NCBI GenBank assembly: GCA_002633025.1
Contig: NMRB01001437.1
Span: 34,801-98,800, forward strand
Reading direction: 5' to 3'
Length of the DNA stretch: 64,000 bases
Source of the DNA: Notospermus geniculatus
Lineage: Eukaryota; Nemertea; Pilidiophora; Heteronemertea; Lineidae
The notes beneath the pieces were generated by a model. It searched no databases and had not been told where the DNA came from. It was given only the letters and a program-made list of their open reading frames with translations. Every line of letters begins with the position of its first letter. Within the stretch, counting starts at the first letter, position 1. Both the position numbers and the translations under genes were made by a program. Of the stretch, positions 59,901 to 64,000 are shown in pieces.

Positions 59901-59942
59901 ATTCAAATTGAAGAGAAAACTTACCCTGGTATTCCGCGACAT
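44747..59942 (-). CDS. EGF-like/ZP-domain transmembrane protein with tandemly duplicated ZP cassette (18-19 coding exons)
   Basis: Coding exons in transcript order, by splice sites and phase: 59942-59925, 59381-59321, 59046-58906, 58780-58625, 58077-57775, 57115-56960, 56474-56307, 55759-55521, 54991-54849, 54040-53798, 53175-53004, 51803-51614, 50120-49953, 49369-49131, 48709-48567, 47820-47578, 46973-46802, 45836-45647, 44931-44747. Phases agree at every join and the frame is open throughout. Using all exons gives 1,109 aa. Using one ZP cassette gives 724 aa. Order: signal peptide, six-Cys EGF-like modules, six-Cys GG.CYD..DG..DGC.CP module, ZP-N/ZP-C, RRKRR cleavage exon, then (cassette repeated) transmembrane helix and 36-residue tail. 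ZP proteins polymerise after cleavage downstream of the ZP-C half and form egg coats or apical extracellular matrices. The biological site here is unknown. The joined model is inferred and transcript evidence is lacking. Confidence 0.85.
44985..45055 (-). repeat. Dispersed CCCCGGTTGGGG repeat next to exon 19
   Basis: The minus strand reads AGTGCCTGAGGAAGACCCCG, GTTGGGGTCGAAAATTTGCG. It lies in the last intron between MITE family B and exon 19. Confidence 0.75.
45179..45549. mobile_element. MITE family B, copy 3 (complete, in last intron of ZP gene)
   Basis: GGAAGTTTCGCAAATCTGAC at the left and GTCAGATTTCCGAAACCTTCC at the right. The centre CCACTTCGTATCCCAAGTGG lies near 45,352. The left breakpoint of the tandem duplication (45,335) lies within about 30 bases of this centre. 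Confidence 0.85.
45647..45836 (-). CDS. ZP gene exon 18: last ZP cysteine and furin sites, cassette 2
   Basis: Copy of exon 12 with three residue changes (EEVI, NLDLG). RRKRR and RVRRD are both kept. Donor AAGA|GTAAGT, phase 1. Confidence 0.9.
46508..46662. mobile_element. MITE family C, copy 2
   Basis: AATAGGGAGGTTTAGAAAGC to TTGCAAACCTCCCTATT, inverted halves rich in ACGTAAACGTTAACG and its complement. Present at the matching place in the other cassette, so it predates the duplication. Confidence 0.85.
46802..46973 (-). CDS. ZP gene exon 17: ZP-C core, cassette 2
   Basis: Copy of exon 11 (TDFVFFHC instead of TDLVFFHC). Acceptor CATTCTTTCAG, donor AACCG|GTGAGT. Confidence 0.92.
47062..47170. 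mobile_element. MITE family D (AGCAAATGCTTTTACTT), copy 1
   Basis: ACTAGCAAATGCTTTTACTT at the left and AAGTAAAAGCATTTAGT at the right, around TTGCATTGCAAAATTC. Copies: 50,559-50,670, 50,673-51,087 (interrupted), 57,343-57,467, 57,468-57,612. A stub remains at 53,275-53,305. Confidence 0.75.
47422..47558. mobile_element. 137-bp hairpin MITE (GGGCCTGATTCACAAAGC), TSD CTG
   Basis: Perfect-looking terminal repeats GGGCCTGATTCACAAAGCAC / GTGCTTTGTGAATCAGGCCC, with CTG at 47,419-47,421 and 47,559-47,561. The same spot in the other cassette (near 53,780) is empty. Confidence 0.9.
47578..47820 (-). CDS. ZP gene exon 16: ZP linker and ZP-C start, cassette 2
   Basis: Copy of exon 10 (one I/M change). 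A 137-bp MITE lies only 17 bp downstream of its donor region, at 47,422-47,558. Confidence 0.92.
47906..47983. mobile_element. 78-bp MITE, TSD CTG, only in cassette 2
   Basis: GGTCCGTACTCATAA at the left and TGAATATGGGCC at the right are imperfect inverted repeats. CTG is duplicated (47,903-47,905 and 47,984-47,986). The other cassette has the uninterrupted AACCTGGAGTTGAG near 54,118. Confidence 0.8.
48567..48709 (-). CDS. ZP gene exon 15: ZP-N end, cassette 2
   Basis: Copy of exon 9 (QMKNYG instead of QMKDYG). Phases 0 in, 2 out, donor GTGG|GTAAGT. Confidence 0.92.
48760..48980. mobile_element. 221-bp MITE family E, TSD TAA
   Basis: AGCGTAGGTCACATATCCAC at the left and GTGGATTTGTGACCTGGCT at the right, with TAA on both sides (48,757-48,759 and 48,981-48,983). 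Absent from the matching intron of the other cassette (GGTAATTTGCAGCG near 55,040). A TWA target is typical of PIF/Harbinger elements. Confidence 0.8.
49131..49369 (-). CDS. ZP gene exon 14: ZP-N half, cassette 2
   Basis: Copy of exon 8. CGT, all cysteines and both splice sites are kept. The residue after KES is F rather than Y. Confidence 0.92.
49441..49701. mobile_element. MITE family A, copy 4
   Basis: Hairpin of family A in the intron before exon 14. The corresponding copy in the other cassette (55,829) shows that it was present before the duplication. Confidence 0.85.
49953..50120 (-). CDS. ZP gene exon 13: cysteine-rich module, cassette 2
   Basis: Copy of exon 7 with one synonymous change. 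Acceptor TTGCTTTTCAG, donor CACG|GTATGA, phase 1-1. Six cysteines are intact. Its phase-1 acceptor is compatible with the phase-1 donors of exons 5, 6 and 12. Confidence 0.87.
50733..50980. mobile_element. 248-bp TTAA-flanked MITE, only in the cassette 2 copy
   Basis: AGATAATATATCACG at the left and CGTGATATATTATCT at the right, flanked by TTAA on both sides (50,729-50,732 and 50,981-50,984). It interrupts a family D element that is continuous at 57,480-57,612. TTAA targets are typical of piggyBac-type elements. Confidence 0.8.
51228..51304 (-). pseudogene. Truncated copy of exon 5 at duplication junction
   Basis: About 76 bases match the 3' end of exon 5 (57,775-57,850), including its GTAAAC donor. 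Then the sequence switches to the intron/MITE sequence that matches 45,335 onward. With no acceptor it cannot be used as an exon and should be skipped. Confidence 0.9.
51305..51514. mobile_element. MITE family B, half copy cut by the duplication junction
   Basis: Matches 45,335-45,549 almost base for base but lacks the left half, which is replaced by exon 5 sequence at 51,304. Confidence 0.9.
51614..51803 (-). CDS. ZP gene exon 12: last ZP cysteine and furin sites, cassette 1
   Basis: Acceptor CTCTTAATTGCAG (phase 0), donor AAGA|GTAAGT (phase 1). It encodes VNCTTARRKRRAIAEEV; RRKRR is a consensus furin cleavage site directly after the ZP domain. A second basic site, RVRRD, lies about 35 residues later. 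Phase-1 exit matches both the cysteine-rich exon at 50,120 and the membrane exon at 44,931. Confidence 0.9.
52246..52400. mobile_element. Insertion of about 155 bp present only in cassette 1 copy
   Basis: GGGCATCCTAGCTACG at the left and GTGAGCTAGGGTCC at the right are short inverted repeats. CGAAACTCGGTCCT and AGGACCGAGTTG pair inside. The other copy (46,355) lacks it. The target duplication is not clear. Confidence 0.6.
52565..52719. mobile_element. MITE family C, copy 3
   Basis: Counterpart of 46,508-46,662 in the other cassette. Confidence 0.85.
53004..53175 (-). CDS. ZP gene exon 11: ZP-C core, cassette 1
   Basis: Acceptor CTCCATTACAG (phase 2), donor AACCG|GTGAGT (phase 0). It encodes ACPVEDSYLTRRNNF, which completes the YEA-ACP (NGCP-like) motif, then MFQFEDTDLVFFHCAVRVC and NDENC. 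This is the F.F....V..HC.V.VC block diagnostic of ZP-C. Confidence 0.93.
53447..53583. mobile_element. 137-bp hairpin MITE, TSD CAG, independent insertion
   Basis: Same element as 47,422-47,558, flanked by CAG at 53,444-53,446 and 53,584-53,586. The matching place in the other cassette (near 47,250, GAAAATCAGGATTACT) is empty. Confidence 0.9.
53798..54040 (-). CDS. ZP gene exon 10: ZP linker and ZP-C start, cassette 1
   Basis: Acceptor TCTTTTCCAG (phase 2), donor AAGC|GTAAGT (phase 2). It encodes FIAMASEGEEVHPSV, LRLGQPAMLIIEM, RPEVCIASNRPELADP and SILLLYEA, matching the LGQ-L-V strand and C.AS...P motif at the start of ZP-C. The only residue difference from the other copy is I/M. Confidence 0.92.
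54185..54345. mobile_element. Insertion with GGTGTAAC ends, only in cassette 1 copy
   Basis: CCGGTGTAACATTTCAG and CTGAAAAACGTTACACCGG are inverted repeats. The other copy reads GGTGGACCGCACTTTGTGCC without it. Confidence 0.7.
54849..54991 (-). CDS. ZP gene exon 9: ZP-N end, cassette 1
   Basis: Acceptor TTCACGTTTCAG, phase 0 in, donor GTGG|GTAAGT, phase 2 out. It encodes HRHIEYQNWLVLQMKDYG... NVHVYCQYDT, the Y.N ... V.C.Y strand pattern of the ZP domain. One residue (D/N) differs from its copy. Confidence 0.92.
55361..55508. mobile_element. 148-bp MITE, TA target, 7 bp from exon 8 donor
   Basis: ATGGCTGCGACACACGATCA at the left and TGATCGTGTGGACGGCCGT at the right, with TA on both sides (55,359-55,360 and 55,509-55,510). 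Absent from the other copy (CGACCAATAAGAGCTTACC). It sits immediately intronic to the ZP-N exon donor (GTAAGC at 55,520-55,515). Confidence 0.8.
55521..55759 (-). CDS. ZP gene exon 8: ZP-N half, cassette 1
   Basis: Acceptor CTCGTTACAG (phase 1), donor CTACG|GTAAGC (phase 0). It opens NITCAASTMTICYNP, the usual start of a ZP domain (first Cys followed by a hydrophobic-Cys strand). It continues with YIYIEKHLGQDPC and ends ETEACGTRVTYPT, where CGT is the classic ZP-N signature. Glycosylation sites NIT, NTT and NET are present. Confidence 0.92.
55829..56061. mobile_element. MITE family A, copy 5
   Basis: Counterpart of 49,441-49,701 in the other cassette, more diverged at its ends. Confidence 0.75.
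56307..56474 (-). CDS. ZP gene exon 7: cysteine-rich module, cassette 1
   Basis: Acceptor TTGCTTTTCAG, donor CACG|GTAGGA, phase 1-1, 56 codons. It encodes RSIAKETDRNCQWCQKRGGI, CYDIDEDGIRDGCMCPATRS and on to SKDCEVNH, with six cysteines. It differs from its copy at 49,953-50,120 by one synonymous base. A closely preceding GTAAAC would give phase 0 and is rejected. Confidence 0.87.
56530..56850. repeat. AAAGAACCC / GGGTTCT-rich inverted repeat
   Basis: Many copies of AAAGAACCCNNAAGGTT and its complement, forming nested hairpins. A shortened version is at 50,160-50,325 in the other cassette. Confidence 0.65.
56886..56930. other. Poly-G run and assembly gap
   Basis: A run of G is followed by 13 N (56,909-56,921) and more G, inside the intron between exons 6 and 7. 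The true length is unknown. Confidence 0.95.
56960..57115 (-). CDS. ZP gene exon 6: EGF-like module 4 (no counterpart in other cassette)
   Basis: Acceptor ATATCTTTTCAG, donor TGCT|GTGAGT, phase 1-1, 52 codons. It encodes ANLGDYCDRNGSPVRCVVGH... with six cysteines ending CECTPGYYAIP..C. The matching region of the other copy (near 50,325) jumps from AAAGAACCCTTAA to TTTTCGACGCCACATG, so this exon was deleted there or lies in sequence gained here. Confidence 0.87.
57775..58077 (-). CDS. ZP gene exon 5: EGF-like module 3 plus cysteine-rich module
   Basis: Acceptor CCCTTTTTAG, donor TTAG|GTAAAC, phase 1-1, 101 codons, twelve cysteines. The first half (TKIGSKCNSSDSGDSFCQQS...) is a third EGF-like module. 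The second half (CSTCRQSGGHCYDVANDGTP, DGCSCPESK) is the same fold type as the cysteine-rich exon 56,307-56,474, so this exon is a fusion of two modules that are otherwise separate. The right breakpoint of the 6-kb tandem duplication falls inside it, at about 57,850. Confidence 0.88.
58625..58780 (-). CDS. ZP gene exon 4: EGF-like module 2
   Basis: Acceptor ATCTTTTCCAG, donor AAAA|GTAAGT, phase 1-1, 52 codons. It encodes ALLGDACGSKTDGNAYCATR..., with six cysteines ending CACNNGYHEV...HC. The GDAC/GDPC opening is shared with exon 3. Confidence 0.88.
58817..58870. mobile_element. Left end of hAT-like element, cut by poly-C/N
   Basis: CAGGGCCGTATTTAAAGGGG starts like the element at 29,623. The rest is lost in a C run ending at N 58870, within the intron between exons 3 and 4. 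Confidence 0.65.
58906..59046 (-). CDS. ZP gene exon 3: EGF-like module 1
   Basis: Acceptor TTTTTCCAG, donor CAAG|GTAAGG, phase 1-1, 47 codons. It encodes AVGDPCTNHTYCNYEQPTSM... with six cysteines, the last pair pattern CQC...C as in short EGF/EB-type modules. The phase-1 symmetry fits exon shuffling of extracellular modules. Confidence 0.88.
59321..59381 (-). CDS. ZP gene exon 2: signal peptide, GC-AG donor
   Basis: After the acceptor CTCTGTCCCTTTTCAG comes MLLLSMLFVGAALIWTAEGI, a typical hydrophobic signal core with small residues before the likely cleavage region TAEG. The exon must leave in phase 1, and the only fitting donor is ATAG|GCAAGT, a GC-AG intron with the strong context usual for that minor class. 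If exon 1 is untranslated, the ATG at 59381 is the start. Confidence 0.8.
59925..59942 (-). CDS. ZP gene exon 1: start codon and six codons
   Basis: A perfect donor (ACCAGG|GTAAGT) ends an upstream exon in phase 0. The in-frame ATG at 59942 gives MSRNTR joined to MLLLSML..., a signal peptide with a basic n-region. A possible acceptor (GGTCAG) lies before 60066, so the exon may extend 5' as leader, and the frame is open upstream too. Alternatively translation starts at the ATG of exon 2 and this exon is untranslated. Confidence 0.55.
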
Positions 59943-60066
59943 ACGGTAGTCGATGAGGTATGCGTCCAGACACTGAGGGACAGATTTCCGCAATGACGAT
60001 GCACACGTCCGCTGCTCGTCTTTTAAGCTCTGCTCGATTACATAATACGTCACCCTTGGAAAATCG

Positions 60067-60348
60067 CTGACCAATCGTAGAAAAGGACGCGGCTGTGATC
60101 AATTACATGTAGGTTTACGTAAGACCCGCAATAAACGCCCCTTGTCCGTGAACGAGGGGCCGCATGCATAAAACATCTTAGTGTAAAATTTCCCTTATCT
60201 TTTGTTTGGAACAATAGTTTAGGGAAATTTTACACTTAAAATGTTTTAAGCATACGGCGCCTGGACAGACCGTCCACCCCATTATGCAATTTCAGTTGAG
60301 GTGTGTCGTTCCGCTTGTTAGATTTTCCAAGAAAGGCGTGCCGGCAAC
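60067..60348. other. 5' flank of the ZP gene, with a short MITE
   Basis: 60,159-60,260 is a hairpin (CATAAAACATCTTAGTGTAA... TTACACTTAAAATGTTTTAAGC). No TATA box could be assigned. A promoter is expected in this region if exon 1 is correct. Confidence 0.5.
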
Positions 60349-60516
60349 GTACTTAATAACCGGTGCACCTGAACCCGCCAGCACTGGGCCCGAATGTACA
60401 TGTACATGTAACCACCCGCATGTCGTCAAATCTGCGGTTTTGCCGGCTAATGGTTGTATTATTCATTCAATGACATTTCTTACCTCACCGCATGCACAAA
60501 ACCTACACGGATTTAA
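60349..60516. repeat. 168-bp direct repeat, copy 1
   Basis: Nearly identical to 61,275-61,441 (GTACTTAATAACCGGTGCAC through ACCTACACGGATTTA), with only a few substitutions. Confidence 0.9.
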
Positions 60517-61273
60517 CTCATTCGCACCGGCAGTTACAATATTCCGGAACATGTGTAACGATGATGCGCTTGTGACCTAGGCTTTATGGGTCTACACTGT
60601 ACTTGTTGAATGTTTGATGCGAACTGTATCAGATACACTTTGGCAATACGAGATACGGTACAGTAACAAAATGGGTGTTCTTTTTGAAATGGCCACATCA
60701 CTTTTTATTCGAATTTCAGCGCACGTTGATTACAAGCGCAGTGTGCTAAAATGCGCATAAATACGGTAAAATGGAGAATATATTTTCGAAGGGGGTTGAT
60801 TCGAGATTCAAGTCCTAAATTGGAAGTGAAACTTCTGCCAGGATTTGAAAAGGAAAAAGTTTGAAAAATTGAAAGATTTCAAGTGAAATATGTGGCATAT
60901 GTCAGATTTCTGAAGAAAAAGCTGCGTGCAATTGCATAAGGACAATTAAAAACGAATTTCCATTGAAACACAACACAATGACCCTATCCTGGGCCTTTGA
61001 CTTGCCCACACAGTCGGTTACGTTCTGGAAAAGTACACTTTGACCCAAGCGGCTTTAGCTTACTGTGAACTTTATACTTATCAGTCATGAAACGATTGAT
61101 TTCTGCCTCCCCCCCCCCATGCGGCTACGATCACAAGTAGGGCCTACCGTTGTTTGATTTTGGGCTGTTTTCATTCTTTTCGGAACACCCTGTATACCAC
61201 GGCAGTTTGCACACAGAAGATTCGCCCGAGTGATTATCGACCAATTCACATTGATCGCAAGAAAGGGACCAGC
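60517..61273. other. Spacer between the two 168-bp repeats
   Basis: No gene can be supported. The minus strand at 61,199-61,268 has a short frame with CDQCELVDNHSGESSVCKLP ending at a mariner-like CAGGGTGTTCCGAAA. It might be an isolated cysteine-rich exon, but splice sites are not convincing. Confidence 0.4.
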
Positions 61274-61274
61274 N

Positions 61275-61441
61275 GTACTTAATAACCGGTGCACCTGAAC
61301 CCTCCAGCACTGGGCCCGAATGTACATGTACATGTAACCACCCGCATGTCGTCAAATCTGCGGTTTTGCCCGCTATTGGTTGTATTATTCATTCAATGAC
61401 ATTTCTTACCTCACCGCATGCAGAAAACCTACACGGATTTA
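61275..61441. repeat. 168-bp direct repeat, copy 2, begins at an N
   Basis: It starts immediately after the N at 61274, which suggests a join of two sequence reads or alleles rather than a biological duplication. Confidence 0.85.
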
Positions 61442-62449
61442 AAATCCCCAAGATTCAATAAATTTTTCAACTCACGAGTATGGCAGGCAATTCGTTGCTT
61501 GATTCGATACTAAAAATATTTGTATTTAGAACGATATATTTTATCTCATCATATTTACACGTTTTAAGAATGCATGTATATATTCATGTTTGATTTTATT
61601 AAAGGTTTCAAAAATATTGCATAATGTTTGACGTTACTTCCGGTATGTTTGATGTTGCTTCTGTTTATGTGCAAAAACAGAATTGTGGGTAACTTTGAAA
61701 CGATGGCCTCATTGGCTCCCGGTAAGGACAGGTAAAGGTGAATTAAAGGCCTAAAGCCGCCCATACACGGCGCAATATCATTGCACAATATGGGGCACAA
61801 ATGGGTGGTTGTGTGCTTGTAGCATGATAATTAGAAGAAAGATTGACAATAATATTGCCCATTGTGATCCTCATATTGTGCAATAATATTGATCGTGTAT
61901 GGGCAGCTCGTCCAGACAAATTTTATTGAGGTCGAATTTGATTGGATATTGGTGTATGGCTGGTGCTCCATCATGGTTCAGTACGAATTACGATAAAGGG
62001 GCGCTGGGATCGCTTTCGTGAAAATCGGTTTTTGCTGTAGCTGAGCCCTATGGGTTAATTTTTTAAAAATTCCTTGCAGTGCATTAGTACTAGGATTTAT
62101 CTACAAAACGACTGGCGCAAAACCGAACTAAAATGATAGGTGGCGCTGCTGAGATATTAACACTTACGTTCTCGGTCATAAGTTCTGAATGAGCTAACAT
62201 ATTGACCTAATTCTTGTACATTCACCATTTACACCTCCGATCCACCCCATTACACAATAAAATATGAAATAAATCGGGCTACCCTGTGATCTCATTATGA
62301 GTACGAGAAAAGGTGTAGACCTACCTCTCTATATCCTGGAAACTGCAGCTACAGCGATGTAATTTTGTAAAAGTTTGTCAAAAAAAGCAAAATACTGTAG
62401 CACCATACAATATATTTTATTGTCAAATGATACTTTAACAAAGTATTGA
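61442..62449. other. Non-coding spacer
   Basis: 61,745-61,915 is an imperfect hairpin (GCCCATACACGGCGCAATAT / AATATTGATCGTGTATGGGC). No gene recognised. Confidence 0.5.
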
Positions 62450-62715
62450 GAGTTCCACGACTCCATCTACTTTGATGGAAAGCCGTCGGTGGAATACACG
62501 TATTGGTTGCAACGTGTCGATCAAATTCGGAGGAAAAGGCGGTCAGATAACATTTCTTATTCCAATAAAGGTCGAACTCAAAATTTGTTTGATCACATCG
62601 ATAACCCGAAGACAGCTGAGATGGAACAACTCTTCATAACCATTACTATTCAAATTGATTCTGCACTCGACTGGTTTATGTGGTGTTGTGAGAATTTTAA
62701 TAGCGTAGTTGTGAA
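62450..62715. repeat. Duplicated 5'-flank block of the GPCR pair, copy 2
   Basis: Matches 36,970-37,215 in order and orientation, about 1.1 kb upstream of the second GPCR. Confidence 0.75.
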
Positions 62716-62759
62716 AAGCTTGCAGCGTTTCGACGGATTGACTTCCAACAGGGTATTTG

Positions 62760-63632
62760 GCTTGAGACGGGGTTGCGTTCCCTTGCGGTTACCTTATAAG
62801 GACTTCCGATTGCCATATAAGGTAATCGGAAGGGATCGCAACCCCGTCTCAAGCCAAAATCGCAAGAGTGGATCACCCGCTTTACCTATCCCACTCCTGA
62901 TCTCGGAAAAAATGACCAATTCCGAAAGCGGGTGATCCATAGTCTCGCGTCACCAGCCTCTCTCTCTTACAGGAGAGAGTCTGGTAGCAAAGGCCAAAAC
63001 TTTCGTTACCGCCAGGTGGCGAGTGTCCAGCTCAGAGCATCCGAATCTGATTGGCCAACGGCTGATTAAACATGGCTGCGCCCATGAAACGCATGATGAA
63101 CGAATGAGTCTGAGGGAAAATTTACCTTTTTAGCACGGAAGGAACGACTATACATGGTCATCGATTGCTGGAATAAGCCGATTGTACAACAGGACTTACA
63201 TTTTGTGCCATGGATTAGGTCACTTCCGACCAGGGAGTCGAAGTTCAGCCAGACGGTAAATCGATCCTGATACAATACAATTCCACTTTATTTCATCAGC
63301 GATCCACCTCAAACGGCCAGGCTCGATCGCTGTCTACATATCACTCGGTGAAAACCACGATAAAACGTGTTAAAAAGGTAACATTTCCCTCGGACTATTT
63401 CGTTCCTTGTTCGTTCATCATGCGTTTCACGGGCGCAGCCATGTTTAATCAGCCGTTGGCCAATCAGATTCGGATGCTCTGAGCTGGACACTCGCCACCT
63501 GGCGGTAACGAAAGTTTTGGCCTTTGCTACCAGACTCTCTCCTGTAAGAGAGAGAGACTGGTGACGCGAGACTAGGTGATCCACTGTTGCGATTTTGGTT
63601 TGAGACGGCGTTGCGTTCCCTTGCGGTTACAT
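62760..63632. mobile_element. Complex inverted-repeat region upstream of the second GPCR
   Basis: Arms of about 165 bp (62,941-63,106 and 63,411-63,575; AGTCTCGCGTCACCAG, CTCTCTCTCTTACAGGAGAG-like, GATGAACGA) are near-exact inverted copies around a core of 300 bp. A further TTGAGACGGGGTTGCGTTCC / complement pair lies at 62,762-62,860 with a third copy at 63,598. This is nested MITE insertion. Confidence 0.75.
63199..63268 (-). other. Possible minus-strand exon inside the inverted-repeat core
   Basis: TATTGTATCAG is followed by an open frame DRFTVWLNFDSLVGSDLIHG and a donor AAAT|GTAAGT. Splice signals are good but I do not recognise the peptide, and its exit phase (1) does not join exon 1 of the ZP gene. 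It could be an exon of another gene captured between the arms. Confidence 0.25.
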
Positions 63633-63800
63633 TATATGGCGAACAGAATACCCCCGTGGCGGCTTCAATAAGATCGTGGCAGAACATCATAGCCTTCTCT
63701 TACAGAACCGCAACACCTGGTATTTCTGAAACAATTTTTTGGCAATTTCTCGTCTTGAAAAATTTCATCTCGTCGTGTTAACATCAAGCAGCTGGCGAAA

Positions 63801-64000
63801 ATGTTCCAAAATCGCAGCATCAACACCGAAAATGCAATTTACGATGTTCTTAACAACGTCCTCACACTACACGTCCCCGCGCTCAGTGTCACCGGCGGGG
63901 TGATCGGGAACATGTTGTCCTTTGCTACCATGAATGCCAAGCGTAAGCAGAAATCTCCCGTCGCTTGGAATTTCAAGGTATTAGCCTTGGCAGATACGTC
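63801..64000 (+). CDS. Second class A GPCR, 5' part only (runs off window)
   Basis: Begins MFQNRSINTENAIYDVLNNV and continues through TM1 (GN motif) to LALADT in TM2, 66 residues. It differs from the first receptor only in a short N-terminal stretch (residues 7-12). The remaining bases show only scattered synonymous changes. Same strand, same 5' flank. The NRS glycosylation site is kept. This is a recent paralog, and whether it is intact cannot be judged here. Confidence 0.9.
   Translation, partial: MFQNRSINTENAIYDVLNNVLTLHVPALSVTGGVIGNMLSFATMNAKRKQKSPVAWNFKVLALADT

Noticed and set aside
61199-61268. Extra cysteine-rich exon of the ZP gene
   Set aside because: Four cysteines look suggestive, but there is no convincing donor, it ends in a mariner-like terminus and it lies at an N with duplicated sequence.

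Overview
The window is animal nuclear DNA. It has spliced genes with small phase-1 exons and canonical splice sites, long introns and spacers, and very dense short inverted-repeat (MITE-like) transposons. The words TACATGTA and TAGGCCTA are very frequent. That texture, together with an EGF/ZP-domain membrane protein and an intronless class A GPCR, suggests a marine invertebrate, most likely a deuterostome (echinoderm, hemichordate or amphioxus type). The species cannot be fixed from sequence alone. N positions (3888, 19025, 22710, 56909-56921, 58870, 61274) mark a draft assembly.

Layout. 1-38 kb is almost entirely non-coding and is built of inverted-repeat transposons, minisatellites and unrecognised spacer. 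One possible minus-strand exon sits at the left edge. At 38,081-39,100 (+) is an intact intronless rhodopsin-type GPCR. A 1.67 kb fold-back element follows 63 bp after its stop. At 63,801-64,000 (+) begins a second, nearly identical GPCR that runs off the window. Part of its 5' flank is also duplicated (37.0-37.2 kb against 62.45-62.7 kb).

Between the two GPCRs, on the minus strand (59,942 to 44,747), lies a secreted/type I membrane gene that I could assemble exon by exon. It encodes a signal peptide, six-cysteine EGF-like and cysteine-rich modules on phase-1 exons, a zona pellucida (ZP) domain over four exons, an exon with furin-type sites, and a transmembrane/short-tail exon. A tandem duplication of about 6 kb has copied the last cysteine-rich module, the ZP domain and the cleavage exon. 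The gene therefore carries two complete ZP cassettes (56,474-51,614 and 50,120-45,647) but one signal peptide and one transmembrane exon.

Because every cassette boundary is phase 1, the gene could encode a two-ZP protein (about 1,109 aa) or, by choosing one cassette, a one-ZP protein (about 724 aa). The duplication breakpoints can be read directly. One falls near the centre of a palindromic MITE, the other inside an EGF exon. Comparing the two copies gives filled and empty sites for several MITE families, including one 137 bp element that inserted independently into both copies with CTG and CAG target duplications. These are the most interesting points in the window.
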